Source: Acidobacteriota bacterium (lineage in GTDB: Bacteria > Acidobacteriota > Terriglobia > Bryobacterales > UBA6623). Taken from it: a DNA stretch of 64,000 nucleotides. The stretch's first letter is position 1. Each line of letters begins with the position of its first letter. Location of the stretch: the NCBI GenBank assembly GCA_016125275.1, contig WGMB01000018.1, positions 310,001-374,000 on the forward strand. Reading direction: 5' to 3'. This document shows, in pieces, positions 34,490 through 43,269 of this stretch. The notes under the pieces were generated by a model. It did not search any database. It had not been told where the DNA came from and saw only the letters and a list, made by a program, of their open reading frames with translations. Made by a program: the position numbers and the translations under genes.

Positions 34490-35506
34490 ATGAGCTTCAA
34501 AGCAGCCTTCTATCAGGGCAACCGCACCGTCACCACCGGAGCTTGCGAGCCCGTCGAGCCGGGAGCGGGACAGGTCCGCATCCGCGTCTCGCACTGCGGC
34601 ATCTGCGGCACCGACCTGCACATCTGGCACGGCGCCATGGACAAGCGCGTGAAGATGCCGGCCGTGCTGGGCCACGAGATGTCCGGCCAGATCGACCGGC
34701 TCGGCCCGGGAGTCGAAGGCTGGCAGGCCGGAGACCCGGTGACGGTCATGCCGCTCGACTTCGGCAAGAACCCGCCGCCCGGCCACAGCCACGTGGCGGA
34801 CTTCATGAAGTTCATGGGCATCGACTCCCCGGGAGCTTTCCAGAGCTACTGGACCGTCGACGCCTCCACGCTCTTTCGCCTACCGCAGAACCTGTCGCTC
34901 GCTCACGGTGCGCTGGTCGAGCCTCTGGCTGTGGCCTGTCACGACGTTCGGCTCGGCCGAGTACAGCCCGGCGAGCACGTTGTCGTGATCGGCGGCGGCC
35001 CCATCGGCATGTTGGTCGCCATGGTGGCCCAGCACGCCGGCGGCAAGGTCATCGTCTCCGAGGTCAACCCCTTCCGCGTCGCCAAGGCCGCCGAGCTGGG
35101 GCTGGAGGCCGTCAACCCTGTCGAGACCGACCTCAAGCAGCTCATCCTCGATCGCACCGAGGGCCGCGGCGCCGACGTGGTCTTCGAGGTGTCCGGCTCG
35201 AGGCCCGGCGCCGCCGTCATGACGGACCTGCTGCGCATTCGCGGACGCATCGTCATCGTCGCCGTCTTCGCCTTCAAGCCCGAGGTCGACCTGTTTCGCT
35301 TCTTCTGGCGCGAGCTCGAGCTGTGCGGAGCGCGCGTCTACGAAGCCGAGGACTATGACGCGGCCATTCGGATCGCCGCCGAAGGCTCGCTGCCGCTCGA
35401 CAAGCTGATCACCGAAACGACCGACCTGGAGGGTCTGCAAGCGGGCTTCGAGAAGATGGATTCCGGCGGCGAGTGCATGAAGATCCTGGTGGACGTGCGC
35501 GCCTGA
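34490..35506 (+). CDS. Zinc-type alcohol dehydrogenase (MDR family) lacking structural Zn lobe
   Basis: 338 residues of the medium-chain dehydrogenase family. Catalytic zinc residues are visible in HCGICGTDLHIWHG (Cys), VLGHEMSGQI (His-Glu) and the NAD-binding Rossmann motif is HVVVIGGGPIGMLVAMVAQH. Related sorbitol and butanediol dehydrogenases have a Cys4 structural-zinc lobe after GDPVTV; here that segment reads MPLDFGKNPPPGHSHVADF and has no Cys. The enzyme should therefore lack the second zinc. It sits between two SDR genes, 7 bp and 23 bp away, as in polyol or sugar-acid catabolic clusters. Confidence 0.87.
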   Translation: MSFKAAFYQGNRTVTTGACEPVEPGAGQVRIRVSHCGICGTDLHIWHGAMDKRVKMPAVLGHEMSGQIDRLGPGVEGWQAGDPVTVMPLDFGKNPPPGHSHVADFMKFMGIDSPGAFQSYWTVDASTLFRLPQNLSLAHGALVEPLAVACHDVRLGRVQPGEHVVVIGGGPIGMLVAMVAQHAGGKVIVSEVNPFRVAKAAELGLEAVNPVETDLKQLILDRTEGRGADVVFEVSGSRPGAAVMTDLLRIRGRIVIVAVFAFKPEVDLFRFFWRELELCGARVYEAEDYDAAIRIAAEGSLPLDKLITETTDLEGLQAGFEKMDSGGECMKILVDVRA

Positions 35507-35529
35507 GATTTCGCTATCCTGGGCGATCC

Positions 35530-36297
35530 ATGGGAATCCTCGACCTGTTCCGACTCGACGGCAAAGTCGCCCTCGTCACCGGCTGCAACCGCGGCATCGG
35601 CCGCGGCTACGCGAACGCCTTGGCGGAAGCCGGCGCGGACATCATCGGCGTCAGCGAGCACCTGAGCGACTCCGGCCCGGTGGCCGAGGAGATTCGCGGG
35701 CTCGGGCGGAAGTTTCACGGCTACGCCTGCGATCTGTCCGACCGCGCCGCCCTGTTCGCCTTTCTGGAGCAGGTGAAGAGGGATCACCCGCACATCGACA
35801 TCCTCGTCAACAACGCGGGCACCATCCGACGCGCTCCGGCCGCCGAGTTTCCCGACGCCGACTGGGATCACGTGGTGAAGGTCAATCTCGACGCCCAGTT
35901 TTTCCTGGCGCGTGAACTCGGCCGCGAGATGCTCGGCCGGGGCTGGGGCAAGATCATCTTCACGGCCTCTCTGCTCTCCTACCAAGGTGGCATTACGGTG
36001 CCGAGCTACGCCGCCACCAAGGGCGGCATCCCGCAGCTCGCCATGGCCTTATCGAACGAGTGGAGCGGTCGCGGCGTGACGGTCAACTGCATCGCGCCCG
36101 GCTACATCCGCACCGACGTCACCAAGGCCCTGCAGGAAGATCCCGTGCGGAACCCCGCCATCCTGGCGCGGATCCCCGTCGGCCGCTGGGGCGTGCCGGA
36201 GGACCTCAAGGGCGCGATCGTCTTCCTCGCTTCGCCCGCGTCGGACTACGTGACCGGAATTACCGTTCCGGTGGACGGCGGCTGGCTGGGACGCTGA
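35530..36297 (+). CDS. KduD-like SDR (2-dehydro-3-deoxy-D-gluconate 5-dehydrogenase-like)
   Basis: 255 residues: LFRLDGKVALVTGCNRGIGRGYANAL, shown here by its VTG-CNRGIGRG core, DIIGVSEH, VNNAGTIRRAP, the Ser in TASLLSYQGG and Tyr-Ala-Ala-Thr-Lys in SYAATKGG; C-terminal VPVDGGWLGR. The F-x-L-x-G-K-V-A start and VNNAGTIRR are shared with KduD/2-deoxygluconate 3-dehydrogenases of uronate metabolism. The ATG at 35530 precedes this start exactly. It is the last of the three dehydrogenase genes and converges on pgsA. Confidence 0.83.
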   Translation: MGILDLFRLDGKVALVTGCNRGIGRGYANALAEAGADIIGVSEHLSDSGPVAEEIRGLGRKFHGYACDLSDRAALFAFLEQVKRDHPHIDILVNNAGTIRRAPAAEFPDADWDHVVKVNLDAQFFLARELGREMLGRGWGKIIFTASLLSYQGGITVPSYAATKGGIPQLAMALSNEWSGRGVTVNCIAPGYIRTDVTKALQEDPVRNPAILARIPVGRWGVPEDLKGAIVFLASPASDYVTGITVPVDGGWLGR

Positions 36298-36307
36298 GGC
36301 CGGCGTC

Positions 36308-36913
36308 TCAGACCTTGGAGGCGCTGGGAGACGACTTGCGGCTGGCCAGCGGGCGCGGCGCGCCCTGCGGCTGGAAGAACGCCCGGAAGTAGTCGTACAT
36401 CGACACCACGGTGAGGATCACCACGGCCGTCAAGGCCAGGTATGCCAACTGCCCCAACACCGGATCGTTCGGGCGAATCAGCAGCAATGACACCGCCACC
36501 ACCTGTGACCACATCTTCGCCTTGCCCAGCCAACTCGCCGAGATCGTGATGCCCTGGGTCAGGGCCACATAACGCAGGCCCGAGACGGCGAACTCCCGCC
36601 CGACGATCAGCACGACGATCCAGGCGTCTACGCGGCCCAACTCCACCAGCGAAATGAAAGCCGCCGAGATCAGCAACTTGTCGGCAATGGGGTCGAGCAG
36701 CTTGCCCAACTGGGTGACCTGCCGGCGACGGCGGGCGATGTAGCCGTCCAGGCCGTCGGTCGCCGAAGCCGCCAGAAAGATCAGCAGCGCCAGCTCTTCT
36801 TCATTGAGGCTGAACAGGCCGAAGCTGAGCGTAAATCTTCCGCTCAACATCGCCGCAAGCAGCAGCGGAACCAGGAAGATCCTGGAGAGCGTCAGCGCGT
36901 TGGGCAGATTCAT
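36308..36913 (-). CDS. pgsA: CDP-diacylglycerol-glycerol-3-phosphate 3-phosphatidyltransferase PgsA
   Basis: 201-residue membrane protein starting MNLPNALTLSRI, with the CDP-alcohol phosphotransferase signature DGLDGYIARRRRQVTQLGK followed by LLDPIADK (D-G-x-x-D-G-x-x-A-R-x8-G-x3-D-x3-D). It makes phosphatidylglycerophosphate from CDP-diacylglycerol and glycerol-3-phosphate at the inner membrane. Helices flank the motif; the last 20 residues are a basic Ser/Pro tail. It converges on the KduD-like gene, about 10 bp apart. It is not linked to the plsY operon at the other end of the window. Confidence 0.92.
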   Translation of the reverse strand: MNLPNALTLSRIFLVPLLLAAMLSGRFTLSFGLFSLNEEELALLIFLAASATDGLDGYIARRRRQVTQLGKLLDPIADKLLISAAFISLVELGRVDAWIVVLIVGREFAVSGLRYVALTQGITISASWLGKAKMWSQVVAVSLLLIRPNDPVLGQLAYLALTAVVILTVVSMYDYFRAFFQPQGAPRPLASRKSSPSASKV

Positions 36914-37041
36914 GCTCTGCGGGACAGCGAGAGGCGCCGAGCGAGGGCACCGTTCCGCTTAGACTACTACACTCTCCGCCGCTGTCTCATCGGCCACTAC
37001 CCTGAGATTGCTCCCCGCATCGCCTTGGGCTAGCCTGGGTC

Positions 37042-38430
37042 TTGTCCGTGCAAGAGCTTTCCGCCGTCCGGCAGCGCATGCGTGAGGACTGGGACCGCAG
37101 GGCCCAGGAAGACGCCTCCTACTACGTGGCCTTCGGCCGCAAGCAGCAGTCGAAGGAGGAGTTCTTTGCCTCGGCGGCGGACGTTCTGCGCACACTGCGC
37201 GCCGAATACGAGCGGCTGCCCGCTCCGCCCCACCAACTGCGCGCGCTCGAAATCGGCTGCGGGCCGGGCCGCCTTCTGTTGCCGTTGAGTTACGAGTTCG
37301 AGCGTGTGGACGGGGTCGATGTATCCGCCGAAATGGTCGCGATCGCCCGCCGCAATCTGGCCGACCGGCCCAACGCGGAAGCGCATGCGGCCAGCGGCGC
37401 CGACTTGGCCGACTTCGCCGACAACTCGATCGGCTTCGTCTATTCCTACGCAGTGTTCCAACACATTCCTTCGCGCGACGTCGTGTGGTCCTACCTGCGT
37501 GACGCGGTGCGGACCTTGCAACCCGGCGGCATCCTCAAGTGCCAGTTCAACGCCTTGTCTCGCGCCGGAGACCCGCCGGTCGAACCCGTCGTGGGCTGGT
37601 CCCTGCGATCGGGAGCGCCGTCCGGCCGCACCGTGCTGCAAGCGGCGCCCGACACCTGGAGCGGCGCAAGCTTCCGGGCGGAAGAGCTGGCGGCTTTTTG
37701 CGCCGAGCAGGGCCTGCAACTGCTGTCATTCGACGGGTTTGACACGCAGTATCTCTGGATGACGGCGCGCAAGGGTTTTGAAGCGGCCGAGGCCGACCCG
37801 GCGGAGGGTTGCCGGCTCGTGGGCGCAGCCAACACGTTTAGCAGCGACCGGCTCATCCCCCAAGCCGGGCGTTTTGCCAGCGCCGCCCTGTGGGTTGTCG
37901 GGCTGCCCGCCCGCGCCGACCTCAACAGCCTGCGGGTGGAGATCGACGGTCAGCTCACAGCGCCTTCCTTCGTGCGCCGACGTCCCGCCGCCGGCTCCGC
38001 GCAAGTGAACGTCTTCCTGCCGCCCGGAACCCGCACCGGAGCCGTTCCGGCCCGGCTCCTGCTCGACGGCCAAAACATCTCCGCCGCGATTGCGCTTCGC
38101 GTGACGCCGGCGGCTCCCTTGATTCCACGCCTGGTCAGCGTCAGCGACGGCGTGAACCTGCTCTCCAGCGCCAACATCGAGAGCCGAGCGCTCAAGGTCA
38201 GCATCGAAGAGGCGCCCTACGAGGACGCCTCCGCCGTGCGGCGCGCTTTCGAGGCTCGGTTGGACGACTGCCTGCTGACCGTGGAAGACGTCTTCTGCGT
38301 CGATCCCTTGGCTCGCCGCTTCGAGATCAACCTGACGGCCCCGGCGGAGCTGCCGGCTGGGCCCTACAACCTCTTCTGTCGGCTGGGGAATCGCCGCTTT
38401 CCCCACGTCGGCCTGCGACTCGCGCCATGA
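37042..38430 (+). CDS. SAM-dependent methyltransferase with C-terminal Ig-like domains
   Basis: 462 residues. The N-terminal half is a class I methyltransferase: RALEIGCGPGRLLLPLSYEF near residue 67 (SAM motif I), DGVDVSAEMVAIARR and FVYSYAVFQHIPSRD (motif post-I to IV). The C-terminal about 220 residues are beta-rich, with SLRVEIDGQL, RLVSVSDGVNLLSS and NLTAPAELPAGPYNL, resembling bacterial Ig-like or IPT-type surface domains, an unusual partner for a methyltransferase. Start is TTG at 37042 (a GTG at 37048 is also possible). Its stop overlaps the next gene start by ATGA, so it leads a three-gene unit. Confidence 0.75.
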   Translation: MSVQELSAVRQRMREDWDRRAQEDASYYVAFGRKQQSKEEFFASAADVLRTLRAEYERLPAPPHQLRALEIGCGPGRLLLPLSYEFERVDGVDVSAEMVAIARRNLADRPNAEAHAASGADLADFADNSIGFVYSYAVFQHIPSRDVVWSYLRDAVRTLQPGGILKCQFNALSRAGDPPVEPVVGWSLRSGAPSGRTVLQAAPDTWSGASFRAEELAAFCAEQGLQLLSFDGFDTQYLWMTARKGFEAAEADPAEGCRLVGAANTFSSDRLIPQAGRFASAALWVVGLPARADLNSLRVEIDGQLTAPSFVRRRPAAGSAQVNVFLPPGTRTGAVPARLLLDGQNISAAIALRVTPAAPLIPRLVSVSDGVNLLSSANIESRALKVSIEEAPYEDASAVRRAFEARLDDCLLTVEDVFCVDPLARRFEINLTAPAELPAGPYNLFCRLGNRRFPHVGLRLAP

Positions 38431-39920
38431 CCGCCGCGCCGGCCGCCAAGCTTGCGCTCGCCGGTCAGGCCGTCGAGCGCTGGCTGGATCTCGGGCTCTT
38501 TGCGCCGCACGCGGTGGCGGCGCCGCTGACGGTGGCGGCGGCGGGCGGGCTCTCGCGCCTCGCCGGCTGGGACGGCCAGGCTTCCCTGCTGGCCCTGTCC
38601 TCGTTGGCCTGGATGGCCGCCACGCTAGCCGTCTATTCCTTGGCCCGAGCGCCATTGGGCCGCTCGGCTTGGCAGGCCGCTGCGGTCGCCGCCTTTCTGC
38701 CCACCTGGTCCGTCGCCGTCGGCCTGCGGGGAGAGCCGGACCGCCTGGTCTTCTGGGCGCTCCCTCCGCTACTGGTCTTGGCGGTGGACGCGTTCCGGCG
38801 CAAGCCCACTTGGCTGCGAGCGTCCGCGATTCCCCTGGCCGTCGTCGCGCTGGTTCTCGCCCGCCCTGGGCGTTGGATTCTCTTTGACGCCCTCGCCGCG
38901 GCCGGCTGGGCGGCCGTGGCCTGGCTCATCGTGAGCCCAAGCACAAGGCGTGACGCGCGACTGGCCGCCGCCGGACTCGGAGCGATTCTGGCCGGTGCGA
39001 TCCTTGGTTCAGGCGCGCAGCAGCCTTCCACGCAGGATCGCGCCCGCCCCTTCGAGCGCCTCGCGCTCAGCCTCGAGCTGAGCCCTCTGCGGCGCTCCGC
39101 CCGCGACCTCATCGACTCCCCTTTCCACCCCGAAGAGTCCCTGCTCTGGCTGCGCGCCCTCGGCTCGGACGCGGTCACCGCCGACCGCTACGGCAAGTTC
39201 CACCGGGAGCTTGACTGCCTGACGACCCGGGACGAGCAGTGTGTCTTCGTCCTCAGCGCGCCCGCGGGAGAGGCCGTCGTCGTATCCCGGCCGGGCTTTG
39301 AGGGCCTTCGCCCGGTTCGCGGCCCCTTGGACGTCGAGCGCCTGGAGCGCTACATCGCCTGGGCGGGCCGGCCTGAGCTGCTCACGCTGGAGAGACCCGA
39401 GCGGGGCCGGCTGACCATCCGGGCCGACCTGGGTCCCGACTCCGTGATTCTCGTCCGGCAGGATTTTTCGGGGCCCTGGACGGTCGAGCCCGCCTCGGTG
39501 ACGCTCCACGAGGACCCCATCGGCTACCTCGTACTGGACCCCGGCCAGACCGACGCGCCGGTCGAGGTCAGCCTCATCGCGCAGCCGAACGCGCTCTCCC
39601 TCCTCGCCCCGCCGCAGCTGCGCCGCGACCCGATCGACATGGGCGAATTCCCGGTTCTACGGGCGGAGGGCTTGGTGGACGCCCAGTCATTTGCCGGCCC
39701 GCCGTTCCGGCCCGGCGCCTATCTCAGCCTCTTCGGGTCTCGCTTCGAGCCGGAAGGCAACGACGTAGCCCTGGACGGCGCGCCGCTCGAAAAGCTCTAC
39801 GAGTCCCGGACGCAGATCAACGTCCGGCTCCCGCAGGATCTCTCCGCCGGAAGCCACGAGCTGACCGTGACCAGCCGCGGGCGCGCCACCGAGCCGTACC
39901 CATTCGAGGTGACGCCATGA
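38427..39920 (+). CDS. Membrane protein with C-terminal TIGR03437-like domain
   Basis: 497 residues. Residues about 1-195 form several membrane helices (WLDLGLFAPHAVAAPLTVAA, AVAAFLPTWSVAVGLRGEPD and others), a middle domain of unknown type follows, and residues about 415-497 read VDAQSFAGPPFRPGAYLSLF, LEKLYESRTQINVRLPQDL then AGSHELTVTSRG. The pattern of A-x-S-F, P-G-x-h-x-S-h-F-G and T-Q-I-N-x-x-h-P is that of TIGR03437, a C-terminal domain abundant in Solibacter. ATG 38427 overlaps the methyltransferase stop; the next gene overlaps this stop (ATGA). Function unknown. Confidence 0.72.
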   Translation: MTAAPAAKLALAGQAVERWLDLGLFAPHAVAAPLTVAAAGGLSRLAGWDGQASLLALSSLAWMAATLAVYSLARAPLGRSAWQAAAVAAFLPTWSVAVGLRGEPDRLVFWALPPLLVLAVDAFRRKPTWLRASAIPLAVVALVLARPGRWILFDALAAAGWAAVAWLIVSPSTRRDARLAAAGLGAILAGAILGSGAQQPSTQDRARPFERLALSLELSPLRRSARDLIDSPFHPEESLLWLRALGSDAVTADRYGKFHRELDCLTTRDEQCVFVLSAPAGEAVVVSRPGFEGLRPVRGPLDVERLERYIAWAGRPELLTLERPERGRLTIRADLGPDSVILVRQDFSGPWTVEPASVTLHEDPIGYLVLDPGQTDAPVEVSLIAQPNALSLLAPPQLRRDPIDMGEFPVLRAEGLVDAQSFAGPPFRPGAYLSLFGSRFEPEGNDVALDGAPLEKLYESRTQINVRLPQDLSAGSHELTVTSRGRATEPYPFEVTP

Positions 39921-41125
39921 GGCTCCTCGCCGTGGGGCTGCTCGCCGCGGCTCTCGCCTGGGGACAGCTCCCAGCAGATCGCCTGGGCCTGTATCAGTGG
40001 GTGAGCGTTCCTCCCAGCGGCGACGCGGATTTGCTCACGGCCGCCCGCCTCGAGACCACGGAGCTGGGACTGGGCGCCTTCCGGCTCTACCTCGGCGCGC
40101 GGTTCGACTACCGCCGCCCGTATCTGGCGCCCGGCCGTTTCGGCGGCGAGATCGACGGCCCCGTCACCCCTGCGGCAATCCTGGGCCTCCCTCGTTACGC
40201 CGCAGTGCTGGACGACCCCAAGCTCTCCACCGTGATGCTGACGGTCTACGAGTCCCGCAACTACGGCGGCGGCTCCGACGACCTCAACCTGCTGCGGCCT
40301 TGGTCCTCGACGGACCAGCAGGCGGTCCGCGACCAGATCGGCGCATTGTGCGAGCTGCTCTACAGCCGTTGGGGCCAGGCGCCCAAGACGGTGATCCTCG
40401 CCAACCACGAGGCGGACGAGAAGCTCATGGAGATCCTGCAGCACACGCGCGGCGATCTCGACCGCGCCCGCGCGAACCTCGTCGCCTGGACCCTGGCTCG
40501 CCAAGCGGCCGTGGAATCGGCGCGGGCGGCCCATCCCGAGGCTCGTCTGCGGGTGTTGACGGCCTTCGAGGTCTCCATCCTCAACTTGCGAGTCGCCTCC
40601 ACGGCCGGCCGCTACCAGAAGACGCGTCTGGTGCACGGCGTCACGGCGCTCGCTGAGGTCGTGCCTCACATCCGCACCGATCTCATCTCGTACTCCTCTT
40701 ATGAGTCCGTGAACTCGCCGTACGAGACGCTCGACGCCTCCGCGCCGCCCGAAGCCATCGCGGGCCGACTCGAACGCGACCTGGACCGCATCCGCGAAGC
40801 CGCGGCCGGGTCAGTTTCGCCGTATGGCCGCGAGCTGTTCGGCGACCGCTACGTGATGCTGGGCGAGCTCGGCTTCGCGCGCGAAAAGTTTGACAGTCTC
40901 CCCTCGGGCGGCGTTCTGCCGAGGCTCCATCAAGCCTTGCAGACGGCCTTCGCGTGGGGTTCGCCCTACGTCGTGCTGTGGCAGGCGTTTGACTCGCCGC
41001 GCCTCGGCGCGGAAGGATGGGGATACGGCGTCTTCGATCGTGAAGGTCGCCCTCCCGCCTTGAATCCGTTTTCCACCGGCTGTGACTCCGTCGCCGTCTG
41101 CCTGAAAACCTGGGCGGCTCGCTGA
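39917..41125 (+). CDS. Secreted TIM-barrel-like protein, unknown function
   Basis: 402 residues with a signal peptide (LLAVGLLAAALAWG). The mature protein alternates helices and strands with a possible glycosidase-like C-terminal strand pair: RYVMLGELGFAREKFD (Glu) and PYVVLWQAFDSPRLGAEGWG, plus ILANHEADEKLMEIL in the middle. This resembles the acid/nucleophile strands of clan-A glycoside hydrolases, but no named family is recognised and the assignment is only structural. It overlaps the TIGR03437-like gene stop by ATGA and closes a three-gene unit; two Cys lie near the C-terminus. Confidence 0.6.
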   Translation: MRLLAVGLLAAALAWGQLPADRLGLYQWVSVPPSGDADLLTAARLETTELGLGAFRLYLGARFDYRRPYLAPGRFGGEIDGPVTPAAILGLPRYAAVLDDPKLSTVMLTVYESRNYGGGSDDLNLLRPWSSTDQQAVRDQIGALCELLYSRWGQAPKTVILANHEADEKLMEILQHTRGDLDRARANLVAWTLARQAAVESARAAHPEARLRVLTAFEVSILNLRVASTAGRYQKTRLVHGVTALAEVVPHIRTDLISYSSYESVNSPYETLDASAPPEAIAGRLERDLDRIREAAAGSVSPYGRELFGDRYVMLGELGFAREKFDSLPSGGVLPRLHQALQTAFAWGSPYVVLWQAFDSPRLGAEGWGYGVFDREGRPPALNPFSTGCDSVAVCLKTWAAR

Positions 41126-41190
41126 GTTACATCGGGTTTCATAGGGTTTTCCGTTGCGCCCTTGGGCCCCAGGACGGTACAAGATTCCTC

Positions 41191-43116
41191 ATGCCTCGTT
41201 CGCGTTCGCTGGTCGGTCTGAAGCTCTATCGCTTTCCTCACAATCCCGACTTCGATCGCCTGATCGATGAGCAGGTTCTGCGGCGCGTCCGCAAGATCGA
41301 CGCTCTGGCTCGCCGCAAGGGCTTGGCGGCCCTGAAACCCGCCGACGACGCGCTGATCCCGATCGGCATGGAGGTCGACGCAGCCGGCAGGGTCACCAAG
41401 AACGGCTACGGCGTCTTCAACCTCGCTTGGCAGGCCGCCGACCACGGCGCGGAATGGGCCGCGCAGATTTCCGCCGAGGTCGAGCAGGCCCGCAAAGCCA
41501 TCCAGGAAGCGCACGGCGTCTCTCTCAAGTACCTGATCTGGGCCGGCATGGGCGGCTCGGCCGAAGACAAGGCCTTCTACGTCGGGGCCGGACTGGCCCG
41601 CCGCCGCGTGCGGGTCTACTTGCTCGATTCGACCGATCCCCGCAAGCTCACGGCCATCCTCGACCAGATCGCAGCCGCCGAGAAGGAGCCGCTGGAGCAG
41701 GCGCTCAAGCGCTGTCTCATCGTCGGCATGGCGATGGGCATGACGTCCTTTGAGCCGGTCCTCAATCTGGAGAAGCTCGAAGCGCTGTACCGCAAACTGC
41801 GGATTCCCAGCGCCTCGAACTTCCTCTACATGACGCTGCCGGATTCGATCCTCGATCAGTTCGGGCGCAAGAACGGCTTCCGGCGCGTGGAGCTCCAGCC
41901 GGACAACGGCAACTCGACCGCCGGCCGCCACAGCGGCCCCATGACCCGCGGCAGCCTCTACCCGCTGGCGCTCAACGGGGTGGACCTGGCTGCTTGGATG
42001 GAGGCCACGCAGCTCAGCGACAAGGAGATCCGTACAGCCTTCCAGCTCGCTGGCTTTTTGCAAAGCAACGCCCGCGAAGGGCGCGACAAGGTCACCTTGC
42101 ACCTGCCCTCGAACTGGAGCGCCGGGGCGGTCTGGACCAAGCAGGACTTCGAGGAGAGCCTCGGCAAGAGCGAACGGATCGGGATCAAAATCGTCATCCA
42201 CGAGAAGATCAAGCCGATCAACTTCTACTCGCCCAAGTCGAAGCGCCAAGACCGCTGCTTCCTGTTCGTGGAGGCCGAAGGGGCGCGGAACCCCGACCCG
42301 CAGAAGATCACCGCCCTACGTCGCGCCGGGTATCCGACGGCCGTCCTGCGTATTGACGGCGAGTACGCCGTCGCGCGCTACATGCAGCTCATCCACTACG
42401 TGGTCTTCGCCCTGGGCTATCTGCGGGACATGAACTTTGTCACGCAGCCCGGCGTGGAGCTCTACAAGGACTACGCGCGCGCCATCTACGACGAGGGGCT
42501 GTCCCGGGGCGGCGTCGAGAAGTCCACGCCGTGGCGCGACGCCATGCGCTCGAAGAATCGCCTCAAGTGGCGCGGCGGGCTGGCCGTGAGCTTCGATGCG
42601 CTGCTCGAAACCGGGCTGATCGAGCCCGCCGAGCTGGAGCTCGAAAACGGCAATCCTCCGGCGGTCTTGGCCGCCGCCCTGGAACGCCTGCGCAAGGAGC
42701 GCAAGGTCAGCTACGGCGAGCTGACGTTCTTTGGGGACACTCGCTACGACCCGGCGGGCCGCAAGGCGTTACGAGTCCTCGAGAGCTCCGCCGACGCCGT
42801 CTTCCGCTCCAAATCGAAAATGCCGGCCGATGTCTACGAGGGCCCGGCGATGAATCACTCCTACCACGAGATGATCATCGGCTTCGGCGGAGGCTTCAGC
42901 CTGGTCGTGCTGTCGGAGAAGCAAGCCGCCTTCCCCAAGGTTGGCTACAAGGCCGACTACCACCGGGCCCAGTGGCTGGCCACTCAGAGAGCCCTGGCCG
43001 ACCGCGGCCGGGCCGTCTGCGGCGTCACCATCCCCGACCTCACCGACGCCGGCATCGAATGCCTCCGTGAGCTATTCTCGGACGTGGCGCGGCGCCTCAG
43101 CCGGCCCCGCGACTAG
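41191..43116 (+). CDS. Glucose-6-phosphate-isomerase-like (SIS-fold) protein
   Basis: 641 residues. The SIS-type sugar-phosphate motif is LIWAGMGGSAEDKAFYVGAG near residue 113, followed by RVYLLDSTDPRKL; further on, CLIVGMAMGMTSFEP, FLYMTLPDSILDQFG and a C-terminal domain with GYLRDMNFVTQPGVELYKDY. This looks like the phosphoglucose isomerase half found after transaldolase in Tal-Pgi fusions, not a standard Pgi (about 550, with the signature I-G-x-x-H). It could isomerise a sugar phosphate; residues for catalysis are not identified. It is 65 bp from the previous unit and 5 bp before a small membrane gene, with rph next. Confidence 0.7.
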   Translation: MPRSRSLVGLKLYRFPHNPDFDRLIDEQVLRRVRKIDALARRKGLAALKPADDALIPIGMEVDAAGRVTKNGYGVFNLAWQAADHGAEWAAQISAEVEQARKAIQEAHGVSLKYLIWAGMGGSAEDKAFYVGAGLARRRVRVYLLDSTDPRKLTAILDQIAAAEKEPLEQALKRCLIVGMAMGMTSFEPVLNLEKLEALYRKLRIPSASNFLYMTLPDSILDQFGRKNGFRRVELQPDNGNSTAGRHSGPMTRGSLYPLALNGVDLAAWMEATQLSDKEIRTAFQLAGFLQSNAREGRDKVTLHLPSNWSAGAVWTKQDFEESLGKSERIGIKIVIHEKIKPINFYSPKSKRQDRCFLFVEAEGARNPDPQKITALRRAGYPTAVLRIDGEYAVARYMQLIHYVVFALGYLRDMNFVTQPGVELYKDYARAIYDEGLSRGGVEKSTPWRDAMRSKNRLKWRGGLAVSFDALLETGLIEPAELELENGNPPAVLAAALERLRKERKVSYGELTFFGDTRYDPAGRKALRVLESSADAVFRSKSKMPADVYEGPAMNHSYHEMIIGFGGGFSLVVLSEKQAAFPKVGYKADYHRAQWLATQRALADRGRAVCGVTIPDLTDAGIECLRELFSDVARRLSRPRD

Positions 43117-43121
43117 ACTTC

Positions 43122-43259
43122 ATGGCTCGCATCAGAACCAAGCCCCGCAAGAAATACGAACAGCCCAAAGGCGGACTGATCGGCTGCATCCTGATCATTG
43201 TGCTCGGCATCGCCTTCGTCACCTGGATCTTTTTTGTGATCCTGAATCCCGACCGATAG
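43122..43259 (+). CDS. Short membrane protein, 45 residues
   Basis: 45 residues: a basic N-terminus ([17 protein letters not shown]), one membrane helix ([20 protein letters not shown]) and the end VILNPDR. The composition strongly suggests a real single-span protein with its N-terminus in the cytoplasm. The ATG is 5 bp after the PGI-like stop and its TAG is 10 bp before the rph start, so it is embedded in the operon. It is too short for most gene callers. Function unknown. Confidence 0.72.
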   Translation: MARIRTKPRKKYEQPKGGLIGCILIIVLGIAFVTWIFFVILNPDR

Positions 43260-43269
43260 AAGAAAATTC

